Shown: piece after piece, positions 16,331-25,064 of the stretch
Position numbering within the stretch: position 1 is the first letter of the stretch
Layout: each line of letters starts with the position of its first letter
The notes under the pieces: generated by a model
Databases searched by the model: none
What the model was told of the DNA's origin: nothing
The model's input: the letters and a program-made list of their open reading frames with translations, nothing else
From: PALSA-612 sp963755155
Lineage (GTDB): Bacteria; Actinomycetota; Thermoleophilia; Gaiellales; Gaiellaceae
Direction: 5' to 3'
Assembly (NCBI GenBank): GCA_963755155.1
Contig: CAVWIV010000007.1
Span: 248,001 to 312,000, forward strand
Length of the DNA stretch: 64,000 nucleotides
Program-made: the position numbers and the translations under genes

Positions 16331-16783
16331 ATGGACCTGCGACGTAGACGCGTTGTGAAACGTGGCGCGCTCGTGACACTCGCAGTGCTGGCGCTGGCGG
16401 GCTCCGCCGTCGCCGCGCCGCCTGGCAAGCCGCCGAAGCCCGCCGGCGTGCCCGGCGCTCCGCCGCCGGCATGGATCGACGCCGGCGCGGCCGAGAAGTG
16501 GCTCGCGTACTCGAGCTACTGCTGGAAGATCGCCTGCGTGGACTACGTCTCCCCGGAGATGCGCAAGGACCTCCCCGTGCTGACGATCAGGCGCGGCCAG
16601 CCCGTGACGCTCCATCTCGGATTCGTCCCGTCGCAGCTGAGCGTGACCCAGGGAAAGAAGACGCGAAGCCTCGCGCCACGCAAGACGGTGACGTGGCGCC
16701 CGGCCGCCGGGGTCGCTTCGATCTTCGCCGTCCGGAAGGCGGGCGGCGACGCGAGCTACGCCGTGCGCATCAAGGTTCGCTAA
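16331..16783 (+). CDS. secreted protein of unknown function (150 aa)
   Basis: Basic N-region (MDLRRRRVVKRGA) and hydrophobic stretch ending GSAVAAPPGKPPKP give a clear signal peptide and a Pro-rich linker. The mature part has a single close Cys pair (SSYCWKIACVDY) and beta-strand-rich sequence ending ASIFAVRKAGGDASYAVRIKVR, suggesting a small immunoglobulin-like domain. No family is recognised. ATG 16331 is preferred because upstream sequence lacks export features. Confidence 0.7.
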   Translation: MDLRRRRVVKRGALVTLAVLALAGSAVAAPPGKPPKPAGVPGAPPPAWIDAGAAEKWLAYSSYCWKIACVDYVSPEMRKDLPVLTIRRGQPVTLHLGFVPSQLSVTQGKKTRSLAPRKTVTWRPAAGVASIFAVRKAGGDASYAVRIKVR

Positions 16784-16841
16784 CGCCGAGGCTACGCGGC
16801 GAGAGCCCAGGAGTTCGCAGAAGGAGTGCCAGTCCTGCAAT

Positions 16842-16935
16842 CTCAGGTCGCCGCCGCGACCGACATGGCGGGCGCGGCCAGCCCCCGCTCTCGGAGAACA
16901 CACTTACCGCCCGAAAGTCGAAAGACTTTCGGGCG
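16842..16935 (-). repeat. two-hairpin dispersed repeat, copy A (3' of tRNA-Ser)
   Basis: Read on the minus strand, directly after tRNA-Ser, this begins with a perfect 12-bp stem around a 4-base loop (16908-16935; arms CGCCCGAAAGTC and GACTTTCGGGCG). It continues through a linker containing TCTCCGAGAGC and then a second hairpin at 16854-16877 with arms CCGCG-x-CCG and CGG-x-CGCGG. The second hairpin and flank are nearly identical to copy C at 50081. The first hairpin could act as the tRNA terminator. Confidence 0.75.
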
Positions 16936-16941
16936 CAAAAG

Positions 16942-17028
16942 CGGCGGGGGTGAGATTCGAACTCACGGACGACTTGCGCCGTCAACGGTTTTCAAGACCG
17001 TCCCGTTAGACCGCTCCGGCACCCCGCC
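16942..17028 (-). tRNA. tRNA-Ser (anticodon TGA)
   Basis: An 87-base cloverleaf on the minus strand: acceptor stem GGCGGGG (17028-17022) pairs with CCCCGCC (16949-16943), with discriminator G at 16942. The anticodon loop reads CT-TGA-AA, so the anticodon is UGA for UCA codons. A long variable arm, as in all serine tRNAs, and a T-arm with GTTCGAATC are visible. No CCA is encoded. It lies 10 bases after the probable end of serS, its own synthetase gene. Confidence 0.95.
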
Positions 17029-17038
17029 GCTGTGATTG

Positions 17039-18244
17039 TTACCGGCTGATGCTCGGTGGTGCACCGAAGCTCTCGCAGCACCTCGGGCACGTCGCCCTGG
17101 AGGTTCTCGAGGATCGCGAGCGCCATCCGGTCGACGACGGCGGTGCCGTTGAGCATGTGGACGTGCTCGAGGTCGCCGTCGGCGCGGTAGCGCGTGCCGA
17201 AGCGGCGGGCCTGGTAGTCGGTCGCGTTTGTGATCGACGCCGTCTCGCGATAGCGGCCGTGCGACGGGAACCACAGCTCGACGTCGTACGTCTTCGCCGA
17301 GGCCTTCGACATGTCACCCGTGGGTAGAACGACCACCCGGTAGGGAACGCCGAGCTCCTTGACGAGCCCTTCGGTGTTCGCGAGGAGCAGCTCGTGCTCG
17401 TCCCACGAGTCCTCCGGCCGCGTGAAGACGAACTGCTCGACCTTGTTGAACTGGTGCACGCGGAACATCCCGCTCGTGTCCTTGCCGGCCGCGCCTGCTT
17501 CGGACCGGAAGCACGCGGAGAACCCGACGTAGCGGAGCGGCAGCGCGTCGGCATCGATCATCTCGTCGGCATGGAGGCCGCCGATCGGGATCTCGGCGGT
17601 CCCGGCGAGGTAGAGATCCTCGCCCTCGAGCTTGTACGAGTTCGGATCCGCCGACGGCAGCCACCCCGTGCCATAGAGAGCCTGCTCGCGCACGAGCACG
17701 GGAGGCAGCACGGGCACGAAGCCCTGCGCGACGAGCCGATCGAGCGCGAAGCGATAGAGCGCGAGCGCGAGGAGCGCCGTGTCGCCGATCCAGTAGCCGA
17801 AGCGCGAGCCGGACACGCGCGCGGCGCGCTCCATGTCGAAGCGGCCGATCTCGGTGTGCTCGCGCGGAGGCGTCGGCCGACGGCTCGCCGAAGCGGCGCA
17901 CCTCGACCGAGTCGTCCTCCTCCTCGCCTTCGGGGGCGGACTCGTCGGGCAGGTTGGGGATGCTGGTCCCAGATGTCCTGCCGCTCTCGCTCGGCGGCAG
18001 CCAGCTCCGCGTCGAAGGCTTGCAGCTCGCTCTTCAGCCGCCGCGCCTCCTCGATCTCCTCGGGCGTGGAGGGCTTGCCGAGCCGTCTTCTGCTCGGCGC
18101 GCACGTCGTCGCGTTCGGGTGCTCGCGTCGCGCCACGCGGCGTCGGCCGCCAGCAGCGAGTCGAACAGCTCGCTCAGCTCCCCGGCGCGCGAGCGCGGTG
18201 CGGTACGCGTCGGGATCGGGGCGAGCGGCACGGAGGTCGATCAT
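17039..18244 (-). CDS. serS: seryl-tRNA synthetase, several frameshifts
   Basis: Charges tRNA-Ser in the cytoplasm. The N-terminus MIDLRAARPDPDAYRTALARRG and the coiled-coil arm (EEARRLKSELQAFDAELAAAERERQDI, split over frames) precede the class II core: AGTAEIPIGGLHADEMID, motif 2 YVGFSACFRSEAGAAGKDTSG, and HQFNKVEQFVF, then motif 3 around ITNATDYQARRFGTRYR. At least four single-base shifts occur between about 17880 and 18200, and one near 17080 probably moves the stop to TAA at 17039-17041; otherwise the frame would run into the tRNA. As an essential gene it should be intact, so errors are likely. ATG 18244 overlaps the HAD stop. Confidence 0.88.
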
Positions 18245-19071
18245 GCCCGTGAGTCTAGAAAGGCTTCGATCACCTGTGCCACGCCCTCCTCGTCCACCGA
18301 AGGGCAGACGAAATCGGCGACGTCGAGCACCCGGCGGTGCGCGTTGGCGACGGCTACGCCGTAGCCGGCCCACTCGAGCAGCTCGACGTCGTTCTCGCCG
18401 TCTCCGAACGCGACCGTCGCCTCGCGGGAGAACCCCAGCCGCTCCGCCACGAACGCGAGGCCGGCTGCCTTCGTCACCTCCGGGGCTGCGAACTCGAGGA
18501 AGTGGGGGAGGGACTTCGCGATGTAGAGCCGCCCGTCGAATCTCGCTTTCATGACGACCTCGAGCGCGTCCATCTCCGACGGCTCGCCGACGGTGACGAG
18601 CTTCGTCGGAGGCTGCGTCAGCCAGACGGCGAGGTCGCCGACGACGTTGACGGTGAGATCCTGAAAGCGCGCGTATGCGTCCGAAGCCGGCGTCTCGCGC
18701 GCGACGTAGAGCTCGTCGCCCACGTAGCAGAGCACCGTGTGCCCGAGGTCGGCCGTCGCTTCGATGACTTCGTGCGCCTCGTCCAGCGGCATCGGCACGT
18801 GCCGGAGGAACTCGCCGGACACCGGATCGGCGACGACGGCACCCTGATAGCAGACGACCGGCTCCGTGATCTCCGCTGCGAGCGCATACGGACGAGCCGA
18901 ACGAAACATCCTTCCCGTCGCGATCACGAACCAAACATCCGCCGCGCGCGCGGTCGCGATCGCGGCGCGTGTACGAGGGCGCAGCTCGACGTCGGCGGCG
19001 ATGAGCGTCCGGTCGAGGTCGCACGCGAGCGTCTCGACGCGCGACGGGAAATCCGGCGGTAGGAGGCTCAG
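18241..19071 (-). CDS. Cof-type HAD phosphatase, probable CTG start
   Basis: HAD-IIB hydrolase. The nucleophile motif is ACDLDRTLIAADVELRPRT, then VIATGRMFRSARPY (motif II), the Lys region AAPEVTKAAGL and motif IV VAFGDGENDVELLEWAGYGVAVANA. The motif I region lies upstream of the first GTG (18927), so the real start is further up. No ATG, GTG or TTG exists there, but CTG 19071 overlaps the cytochrome stop as CTGA, just like the NTGA overlaps elsewhere in the window. That gives 276 residues, normal for Cof proteins. The stop overlaps serS. Confidence 0.82.
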   Translation of the reverse strand: MSLLPPDFPSRVETLACDLDRTLIAADVELRPRTRAAIATARAADVWFVIATGRMFRSARPYALAAEITEPVVCYQGAVVADPVSGEFLRHVPMPLDEAHEVIEATADLGHTVLCYVGDELYVARETPASDAYARFQDLTVNVVGDLAVWLTQPPTKLVTVGEPSEMDALEVVMKARFDGRLYIAKSLPHFLEFAAPEVTKAAGLAFVAERLGFSREATVAFGDGENDVELLEWAGYGVAVANAHRRVLDVADFVCPSVDEEGVAQVIEAFLDSRA

Positions 19072-19537
19072 CTGCCCGCTGTGGTGGAGACGTAGGCCGC
19101 GACGTCCGCGATCTGCTGCTCCGTCAGCACGCCCGCGAAGGGCGGCATGACGCCCGAGCCGTTCGTCACGCGGTCGACGACGAGCGCCTCGTCGGGCTGC
19201 GACTCGTCGAGGTTGGGCCCGACCGTGCCGGACGTGCCGGCGTCGTCCATGACGTGGCAGCCGCCGCAGTTCGTCGTGAAGACGGCCTTGCCTGCCACCG
19301 GATCCCCTTCGGCAGCCGGAGTCGTCTCGGTGGTCGGTCGTCTCCGTCGGTCTCGGTCTCGGTCGTCTCGGTCTCGGTTGTCTCGGTCGTGGTCGTCTCC
19401 GTCGGCGTCGTCTCCGTCGGCTGGGTCACCGTGCCCTCGACGGTTTCCGGGGAGGCGGTCGTCTCTCCCTCGTAGCCGCACCCGGCAAGGCCGACGGCGA
19501 GCGCGGCGACGACGGCGATCACTGGGAGGCGACGCAT
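19068..19537 (-). CDS. lipoprotein cytochrome c, frameshifted in the linker
   Basis: Membrane-anchored one-heme cytochrome c. The signal peptide MRRLPVIAVVAALAVGLAGC ends in a lipobox; a Thr/Glu-rich linker of repeated TET units follows, then the heme domain with NCGGCHVMDD (CxxCH) and the axial Met in GVMPPFAGVLTEQQIADVAAYV. The frame breaks inside the low-complexity linker near 19340. ATG 19537 overlaps the end of the upstream membrane-protein gene by 19 bases. It probably carries electrons to or from a membrane oxidase; heme A synthase is encoded nearby on the other strand. Confidence 0.88.
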
Positions 19538-21001
19538 CGGTCCGAGTCTAACCGCTCGAGGGTCCACAAAACACCGTAGGAGATCGCCCCCGCGGCGGCC
19601 ACGTGATGCGGCGTGTCGTTCACGACGAGCGACACGCCGATAGCCACGAGCAGCGCCTCACCGGCTGCGAATCTCGGGCGGCGGGTGGCGAGAATGACGA
19701 GGGCGGCGATCGCGATCGCGAAGACGAGCGCGGGGTGCCACGAGGTCGCGACTCGCTCCGCCGAGATGTGCAGTCGGTTGCCGAGCTCGCCGAGCAGCGC
19801 GCCGGGCCCGTCACCGACGCGCCGCGTGACGTGGCTCGAGCCGCCGGTGGCGGCGTCGAGGCCGACGAGCGCGAGCCCGAGCACGACGGCGAGTGCCGCC
19901 GCGACCGCGACCGCACGCACCGTCAGCCGTCCTGTCGCGAGACGCATCCCGAGCACGGCACAGCCGGCCGCGACCACGACGAGGCCGCCACCGTCCGCGC
20001 CTGCCTTGCTCCAGCCGACGGTCACGAGAGAGAGCACGGCGACGGGAACCAGGCCGCGCAGGCCGAAGGTCGCCCCCGCGAACAAGGTGGCGGCAACGAC
20101 GATCGACGTCGTGAGGTTCGTCGATCCGTAGAAGCGCCCGCCCTCTCCGGGGGTCGGCCCGATCGCGGCCAGCGCCGGCCAGGTCGGCTTCGCCACGAGC
20201 ACGACGAGATAGGCGGCGACGAGCGCCGTGAATGCGACGGCGAGCGTGCGCCGATGCAGGAGCGCTCCGCCGGCGACAGAGAGTGAAACCGTGAGCAGCG
20301 CGAGAGCCTATGAGGAGCAGGGCGGGCCACGTCAGCCCGCTCCGGCGAGAGCGATCGACGCCGCAAGGGCGAGCGGCGATGCGAGTACGCCTGCCCGCGC
20401 GACGGCCGGCGATCGGACGAGGAGCGCGAGCACCGCGAGCGCGATAGCCGAGAACGCGAGGATCGGCGATGGCCGGGTTGCGGGCGCGCGCCTGGCGGCG
20501 AAGCGTCCGGTCGAGCTCGCGGAGGTCGGCGGGAGTGCCGGCGGTCGAGCCGATGCGGGGATCCTCGTCACCGGCGAGCGCAACTGCGGTCGGCGCGATG
20601 TCCGCGATCGAGATGAGACCCGGGATGCGCGTCGACGGCGACTCGAGGATGCCGCGGTAGCCGCCGCCCACGATGGCCACGGGATAGCGCGTGTCGTTCC
20701 GATGCGTCCCCGGCGGCGGCAGCGAGACGTAGATCGTCACCGCCGCCGGCCGTGGGCCAGCTCGATCAGCGGCTCGCCTTCGGGGACGCCTCCGAGCAGC
20801 GACTTCCTCGTCTTGCCGCGAACGAGGGCGGCCAGCGCGCCCTCGCGGCTGACGGTCGTCCCGTCGCCGGGCGCCATGAGCCCAACCGCGCCGCGCGCCG
20901 CGTACTGCTCGGGCGCGAACGGCGGCACGACGATGACGGCGACGACGTCTGGCACCGCCCGCGAACGCGAGCGCTCCGGCGACGGCTAGAAGGGCGGGCA
21001 C
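19519..21001 (-). CDS. integral membrane protein with phosphatase-like N-terminal region, several frameshifts
   Basis: Pieces on all three frames join into one protein of about 494 residues. GTG 21001 opens a hydrophobic leader (VPALLAVAGALAFAGGA), then an extracytoplasmic region PDVVAVIVVPPFAPEQYA and DTRYPVAIVGGGYRGIL, SISIADIAPTA-like sequence resembling the end of alkaline-phosphatase-superfamily domains. About eight or nine transmembrane helices follow and the chain ends TLERLDSDRCVASQ at 19519. At least five one-base shifts are needed. Catalytic phosphatase metal ligands are not evident. It overlaps the small membrane gene upstream and cytochrome c downstream. Confidence 0.6.
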
Positions 21002-21287
21002 CGGAGGTAGTAGCCGAGCCCAGCGGCGAGAGAACACGACGCGCTGTCGCCGCCGCTCCCGCCAGCAGCGCGAGGACCCATCGACCGAGCCAACCGCCGA
21101 AGCCACGCCCGTCCGGAAGTGACTCGTGCGTGAACGCGAGCACGAGCACGCCGGTGGCGAGAATCAGGACGCCTCCCAGCCACGTCCCGCGCTCGGTGTG
21201 GCACCAGACCGTCCACGCGAGGACGGCGGCGACCGCCGAGGCGAGCGGCAGGACCCAGACCCACAGCGGGAGGCGCCGGGCGGCCAT
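20986..21287 (-). CDS. small membrane protein (about 100 aa), frameshifted
   Basis: Starts MAARRLPLWVWVLPLASAVA with two strong hydrophobic helices, then LGGVLILATGVLVLAFTHES and, after a glycine-rich loop, a third helix (LGRWVLALLAG). A one-base shift near 21040 leads to the ending AAGLGYYLRCPPF and a TAG at 20986-20988, which overlaps the GTG of the next gene. No family is recognised. It begins the minus-strand operon that runs through cytochrome c, HAD phosphatase and serS, and is divergent from ctaA. Confidence 0.55.
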
Positions 21288-21313
21288 TGGTGGGTGAGTC
21301 TAGGCTGCGCACG

Positions 21314-22249
21314 ATGTCGCCGAAGCGCTTTCTGAGGCTCGCCACGATCTCGCTCGGCGCGATGCTCGTCGTCGTCACGTCGGGTGCGTTCGTGCGGCTG
21401 ACCGGCTCCGGCCTCGGCTGCGAGAACTGGCCGCGCTGCGGCGACACGCCGTACCCCGAGGAGGGGTTCCACGCCTTCGTGGAGTTCGGCAACCGCGTCG
21501 TCGCCGCGATCGGCATCCTCTTCGCGCTCGCGACATGGCTTGCCTCGCGGAAGACGGCGGGTCTGCCGCGGCACGCACGCGCCGCCGCTCTCGGCGCGTT
21601 TCTGGGCGGCTTCGTACAGATTCCTCTCGGCGGCGTGACCGTTCTCCTCGACCTTCATCCGCTTGCGGTGATGGCCCACTTTCTCCTCGCGCTCGTGGTC
21701 GTCGCGCTCGCAGTCGTCGTGGCGGTGGAAGCCTGGAGCCACGAGGCTGGCCTCGGCGCACCGGTGAGCTCCGCCGGCATCCGCAGGGCAGTGGTCTGGC
21801 TCGGGTTGCCGCTCTGTGCAGCCCTCGTGGTCACCGGCGCGGTCGCGACGGCGTCCGGGCCCCATCCTGGTGCCAGCGAGGATGTCGAGCGGCTAGGTCT
21901 CGGCATCGAGGAAACGGTGTACTGGCACGTGCGCGTGGCGGCCGTGTTCGGCATCTGCGTGCTCGTCCTGGGCGTCGTTCTCGCCCGCACCCGCCGCGAC
22001 GCACCGGGCGTCTTTCTCGTCTGGGCGGGTTTGCTCGCGGCGCTCGGGGCGCAGGCGATCGTCGGGGAGGTGCAGTACCGCAACGCGCTGCCGTGGGGTC
22101 TCGTGCTCGCGCACGTCGTGCTGGCAGCCGCGATCTGGACGCTCTTCGTGGCGCTGGCGGTCGTGCTCTCGCGGCCGCCGGCATCCCTCGTCGCAGCCCG
22201 GCAATCTCGGAGGGCCGACACGGGGGATGCCTCTCTCGAGGGAGCGTGA
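21314..22249 (+). CDS. ctaA: heme A synthase (CtaA/COX15 family)
   Basis: Membrane enzyme that oxidises heme O to heme A for cytochrome c oxidase. About eight helices are predicted. The diagnostic loop GSGLGCENWPRCGDT has the Cys pair and Trp-Pro of the family (residues about 28-44), and histidines expected to ligate heme lie in the FHAFVEFGNR, LHPLAVMAHF, YWHVRVAAV and VLAHVVLAAA helices. ATG 21314 gives a normal N-terminus (MSPKRFLRLATISLG). It is divergent from the cytochrome c operon, consistent with a shared role in aerobic respiration. Confidence 0.92.
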   Translation: MSPKRFLRLATISLGAMLVVVTSGAFVRLTGSGLGCENWPRCGDTPYPEEGFHAFVEFGNRVVAAIGILFALATWLASRKTAGLPRHARAAALGAFLGGFVQIPLGGVTVLLDLHPLAVMAHFLLALVVVALAVVVAVEAWSHEAGLGAPVSSAGIRRAVVWLGLPLCAALVVTGAVATASGPHPGASEDVERLGLGIEETVYWHVRVAAVFGICVLVLGVVLARTRRDAPGVFLVWAGLLAALGAQAIVGEVQYRNALPWGLVLAHVVLAAAIWTLFVALAVVLSRPPASLVAARQSRRADTGDASLEGA

Positions 22250-22279
22250 ATATCCGCACAATCGGGTAAGCCACGCGGT

Positions 22280-23181
22280 GTGACGGCGTGCTTCAGGACC
22301 GGCGTGGCCACCGGGGCCGCATTTCTCGCGCTCCTCGGCGGTGTGCAGGTCGCGCAGGCGGGCATCGCAGACGGCGTCGGTGATCCCATCGGGGCCGTCG
22401 AAAACGCGCTGCCCAACCCGCCAGAGACCGACCTCGACGCGGTCGTCGAAGAGGCCACCGACGCTGTCGACGAGCTCACCGGATCGGTCGACGCCGATGT
22501 CGCCGTGTCGGAGACAAAGGGCGCCGTCGACGCGGCAGTCGCCGATCCCACGGGAACGGCCCAGAATGCGGTGGAGCAGGCGAAGACCAAGGTCGGGAAC
22601 CCGATGGGAACCGTCAAGGACATCGCCGAGAAGACGCCCGCCGGCAAGGTCGTCAACAGCGACACAAAGAACGTCGATCCGGTCGTTTCGGGCGTCGCCT
22701 CGCCCACGGGACAGGCCGGCGCTCCCGGCGCTTCCGAGCGGCGCGATCCGAGTCGAAGCGCTCTGCCCCGGCCCTCTCTATCGAAGCTCCCACGAGTTCT
22801 GCGGGCTTCTCTCCAGCGGCACCGGGAGCCACTCTCAAGCTCGGCCGGCCGGGCTCGATCGCGTCGCCTGCTTCGGCGCTGACCGTCCAGACCGGCGCGC
22901 CGTCGGCTCAGGCCGGCTGGAGGTCGCTGGTGAAGGTTCCTGCGTCGGCGAAGCCCCACAAGGTTTCCTCCGCGGCTCCGGCCGCACCATTCGCTCCGCC
23001 TCCGCCCGGCGATCAGCCCGCCGCGGCCGCCTCCGTCGCCGGCGCAGCCGGAGCCGCACTCCTCGCTGCGCTGTTCAGCGCGCTCTTCTTCCTGGCCCCG
23101 AGGACAGGCCGATTGGCTCGGCCTGGACCGAACCTCGTACGGGCCGAACCCTGCCTTTCTCTCCCAGAACGCCCCGGCTAG
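22280..23181 (+). CDS. secreted Ala-rich protein with C-terminal membrane anchor, frameshifted
   Basis: A signal peptide (TGVATGAAFLALLGGVQVAQA) is followed by a repetitive region rich in Ala, Val, Asp and Pro (ATDAVDELTGSVDADV, DPTGTAQNAVEQAKTKVG). After a shift near 22740-22900 the chain continues through a Pro/Ala-rich linker to one transmembrane helix (VAGAAGAALLAALFSALFFL) and a tail ending LPERPG. This architecture, a surface stalk anchored by a C-terminal helix, recurs in Thermoleophilia from recollection; no function is known. GTG start. Confidence 0.6.
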
Positions 23182-23270
23182 GCCGGCAGCTGCCCTAGAC
23201 ACGGCGTCGCGGCGTGGACCGCGGCGCTGACGGGCCGTCCGTTCTGGAACCGAGAAAGGGGTGAAATGCG

Positions 23271-23408
23271 ATGAAACGCTGGGTTGAGCGTGCTCGAGGC
23301 CGAAGTGTGAGCCTCTACGCACTGCTCGTCGGAGTAGGAGTCATTGCAGCGCTCGTGTCGCTAGTCGCGCTCCTCGCGTTCCTGGGCGGTGGCGACTGGG
23401 GCAACTAG
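23271..23408 (+). CDS. small membrane protein (45 aa), Flp-pilin-like layout
   Basis: A 45-residue frame with a good ribosome-binding site (AAAGGGG, 9 bases before ATG 23271). A basic N-terminus (MKRWVERARGRSVSLY) is followed by one 25-residue hydrophobic helix and a short GGGDWGN tail. The arrangement recalls Flp/Fap type IVb pilins, but the conserved Glu-Tyr after the Gly/Ala is Leu-Tyr here and no pilus genes are nearby. It may equally be a small membrane regulator. Confidence 0.6.
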   Translation: MKRWVERARGRSVSLYALLVGVGVIAALVSLVALLAFLGGGDWGN

Positions 23409-23458
23409 ACAGTCCTTCTGGCGGGGGCCGTCTCTGGGGAGCGGCCTTGCGGCCGGGC

Positions 23459-23521
23459 GGATGGGGCGTCGTGCTCACTCAGCGATCGCTGTGATCTCTG
23501 GCACCGCTCGGCGCCCCATCC
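23459..23521. repeat. 10-bp inverted repeat between genes
   Basis: GGATGGGGCG (23459-23468) and CGCCCCATCC (23512-23521) are perfect reverse complements separated by 43 bases that contain the smaller palindrome AGCGATCGCT. It fills the gap between the 45-residue protein gene and the beta-lactamase-fold gene. It could be an operator or a long-stem terminator; there is no T-run. Confidence 0.35.
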
Positions 23522-23538
23522 ATGGTTAGGCTTGCGGC

Positions 23539-24204
23539 GTGGAAGTCGTCGGCAGCATGCACACGGGCTGGCTCTCGAAGGCGTACCTCGCCTACGACGA
23601 GCCGGGCGGCACTGCGGTCTTCGTCGACTCCGGGGCGCCGCTCGAGCCGCTTCTCGACGCAGTGGAGGAGCACGACCTCACCGTCACGCACGTGCTCATC
23701 ACCCACGGCCACGACGACCATGTCTCCGGGAACCTCGAGCTCGTGCGCCGCTTCTCCTGCCCGGTGGTCACCGAGGGCGTGGAGACGGGCGGCCTGAAGT
23801 TCGAGGCGCTGCCGACGCCGGGCCACTCCGACGACGGCCTCGCGTTCGTCGTCAACGGCGAGGGTGTCTTCACGGGCGACACGCTGTTCAAGGATTCGGT
23901 GGGCGGAGGCGACTTCGAGACGGTCAAACGATCGGTGATGGACGTGCTGATGACCTTGCCGCACGACCTGCGCGTCTACCCCGGCCACACGGACGAGACG
24001 ACGATCGGCGACGAGTGGGAGTCGAACCCGTTCGTGACGGTCTGGCGCGGCGCCGAGCCGGAGGGCACCGATCCGTGCACGGTCGCCGGAGAGGAAGCGA
24101 CGCTCGTCGTCTGGTCGCCCGACTACGACGGCAAGGGGAAGGCCTGGGTGCGGTTCGCGGACGGTCGCGACGCCATCGTTGGCGGTTCGCGCGTAGAGCG
24201 TTGA
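23539..24204 (+). CDS. metallo-beta-lactamase-fold hydrolase
   Basis: A 221-residue MBL-fold protein of the glyoxalase II-like group. The metal site is THGHDDHVSGN (HxHxDH) near residue 57, with further ligands in LPTPGHSDDG, VFTGDTLF and YPGHTDETTIG. Hydrolysis of a thioester or related bond is typical of the group. GTG start. Its TGA overlaps the TTG start of the LLM oxidoreductase (TTGA), so the two are translationally coupled. Confidence 0.9.
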   Translation: MEVVGSMHTGWLSKAYLAYDEPGGTAVFVDSGAPLEPLLDAVEEHDLTVTHVLITHGHDDHVSGNLELVRRFSCPVVTEGVETGGLKFEALPTPGHSDDGLAFVVNGEGVFTGDTLFKDSVGGGDFETVKRSVMDVLMTLPHDLRVYPGHTDETTIGDEWESNPFVTVWRGAEPEGTDPCTVAGEEATLVVWSPDYDGKGKAWVRFADGRDAIVGGSRVER

Positions 24205-25064
24205 AGCTCGGCGTCGTTTTCCCACAGACAGAGATCGGCGCCGACCCGGGCGGCGTCCGCGAGTACGCGCAGGCCGCACAGGAGCTCGGCTTCGACCATC
24301 TGCTCGCGTACGACCACGTGCTCGGGGCGGACGACGCGCGGCACCCCGACCTCGTCGGCCCGTATCGCGCCGAGCACATGTTCCACGAGATCCTCGTTCT
24401 CTTCGGCTACCTCGCCGGCGTGGCGCCGCGGCTCGAGCTCGTGACGGGCGTCGTCATCACCGGGCAGCGGCAGACGGCGCTGCTGGCGAAACAGGCCGCG
24501 GAGATCGATGTGCTGACCGGCGGCCGCTTCCGCCTCGGCCTCGGCATCGGCTGGAACCCGGTCGAGTACGAGGCGCTAGGCATGAACTTCCACGATCGCG
24601 GGCGGCGCCTGGAGGAGCAGATCGACCTCATGCGGCGGCTGTGGACCGAGCCCGTGGTCGACTATGACGGCCGCTGGCACAAGGTCACGGCGGCCGGCAT
24701 CAACCCTCTGCCGGTGCAGCGGCCGATCCCGATCTGGATCGGCGGCTCCGCCGAGCGCGCGCTGCGGCGCACCGCGCTGCTCGCCGACGGCTTCTTCCCG
24801 CAGCGGCCGCTGGAGGGTGGCTGGCCTGCGACGATGGAACAGATGCGGGCGTGGATCGATGAGGCCGGTCGCGACTGGGAGTCGTTCGGCGTCGAGCAGC
24901 GCATCAACGTCGCCACGGGGACTCCCGACGACTGGCGGCAGGCGATGGACGAGTGGCGCGAGCTCGGCGCGACGCACTTCTCGCTCGTGACGACCGGCGC
25001 CGACCTGAAGGGACCGAGCGGCCATGTCGAGCGGCTGCGGGAGGCGAAGGAAGTGCTGACGTGA
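24201..25064 (+). CDS. LLM-class F420-dependent oxidoreductase
   Basis: TIM-barrel flavin/F420 oxidoreductase of 287 residues. The N-terminal strand KLGVVFPQTEIGADPGGVREYAQ, the loop FDHLLAYDHVLG, the ITGQRQTALLAKQAAEIDVLTGGRFRLGLGIGWNPVEYEALG region and PIPIWIGGSAERALRR are diagnostic of the TIGR03619-type group found in actinobacteria. The start is TTG 24201 because it overlaps the upstream stop and gives the family's N-terminus exactly. It oxidises an unknown alcohol or lactone using F420 (inference). The stop overlaps the methyltransferase start (GTGA). Confidence 0.9.
   Translation: MKLGVVFPQTEIGADPGGVREYAQAAQELGFDHLLAYDHVLGADDARHPDLVGPYRAEHMFHEILVLFGYLAGVAPRLELVTGVVITGQRQTALLAKQAAEIDVLTGGRFRLGLGIGWNPVEYEALGMNFHDRGRRLEEQIDLMRRLWTEPVVDYDGRWHKVTAAGINPLPVQRPIPIWIGGSAERALRRTALLADGFFPQRPLEGGWPATMEQMRAWIDEAGRDWESFGVEQRINVATGTPDDWRQAMDEWRELGATHFSLVTTGADLKGPSGHVERLREAKEVLT

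Noticed and set aside
16770..17035. ORFs spanning repeat A and tRNA-Ser on both strands
   Set aside because: They read through the tRNA and hairpins; the sequence is explained by those RNAs, and no protein family is visible.
16992..17041. serS frame running on into tRNA-Ser to 16992
   Set aside because: It would overlap a tRNA and gives an atypical tail; a one-base shift near 17080 gives a stop at 17039 before the tRNA.
19320..19430. Repeated GGTCTC/GTCGTC units as a microsatellite or CRISPR-like array
   Set aside because: They encode the Thr/Glu-rich linker of the cytochrome c; units are short, irregular and without spacers. No CRISPR array exists in the window.
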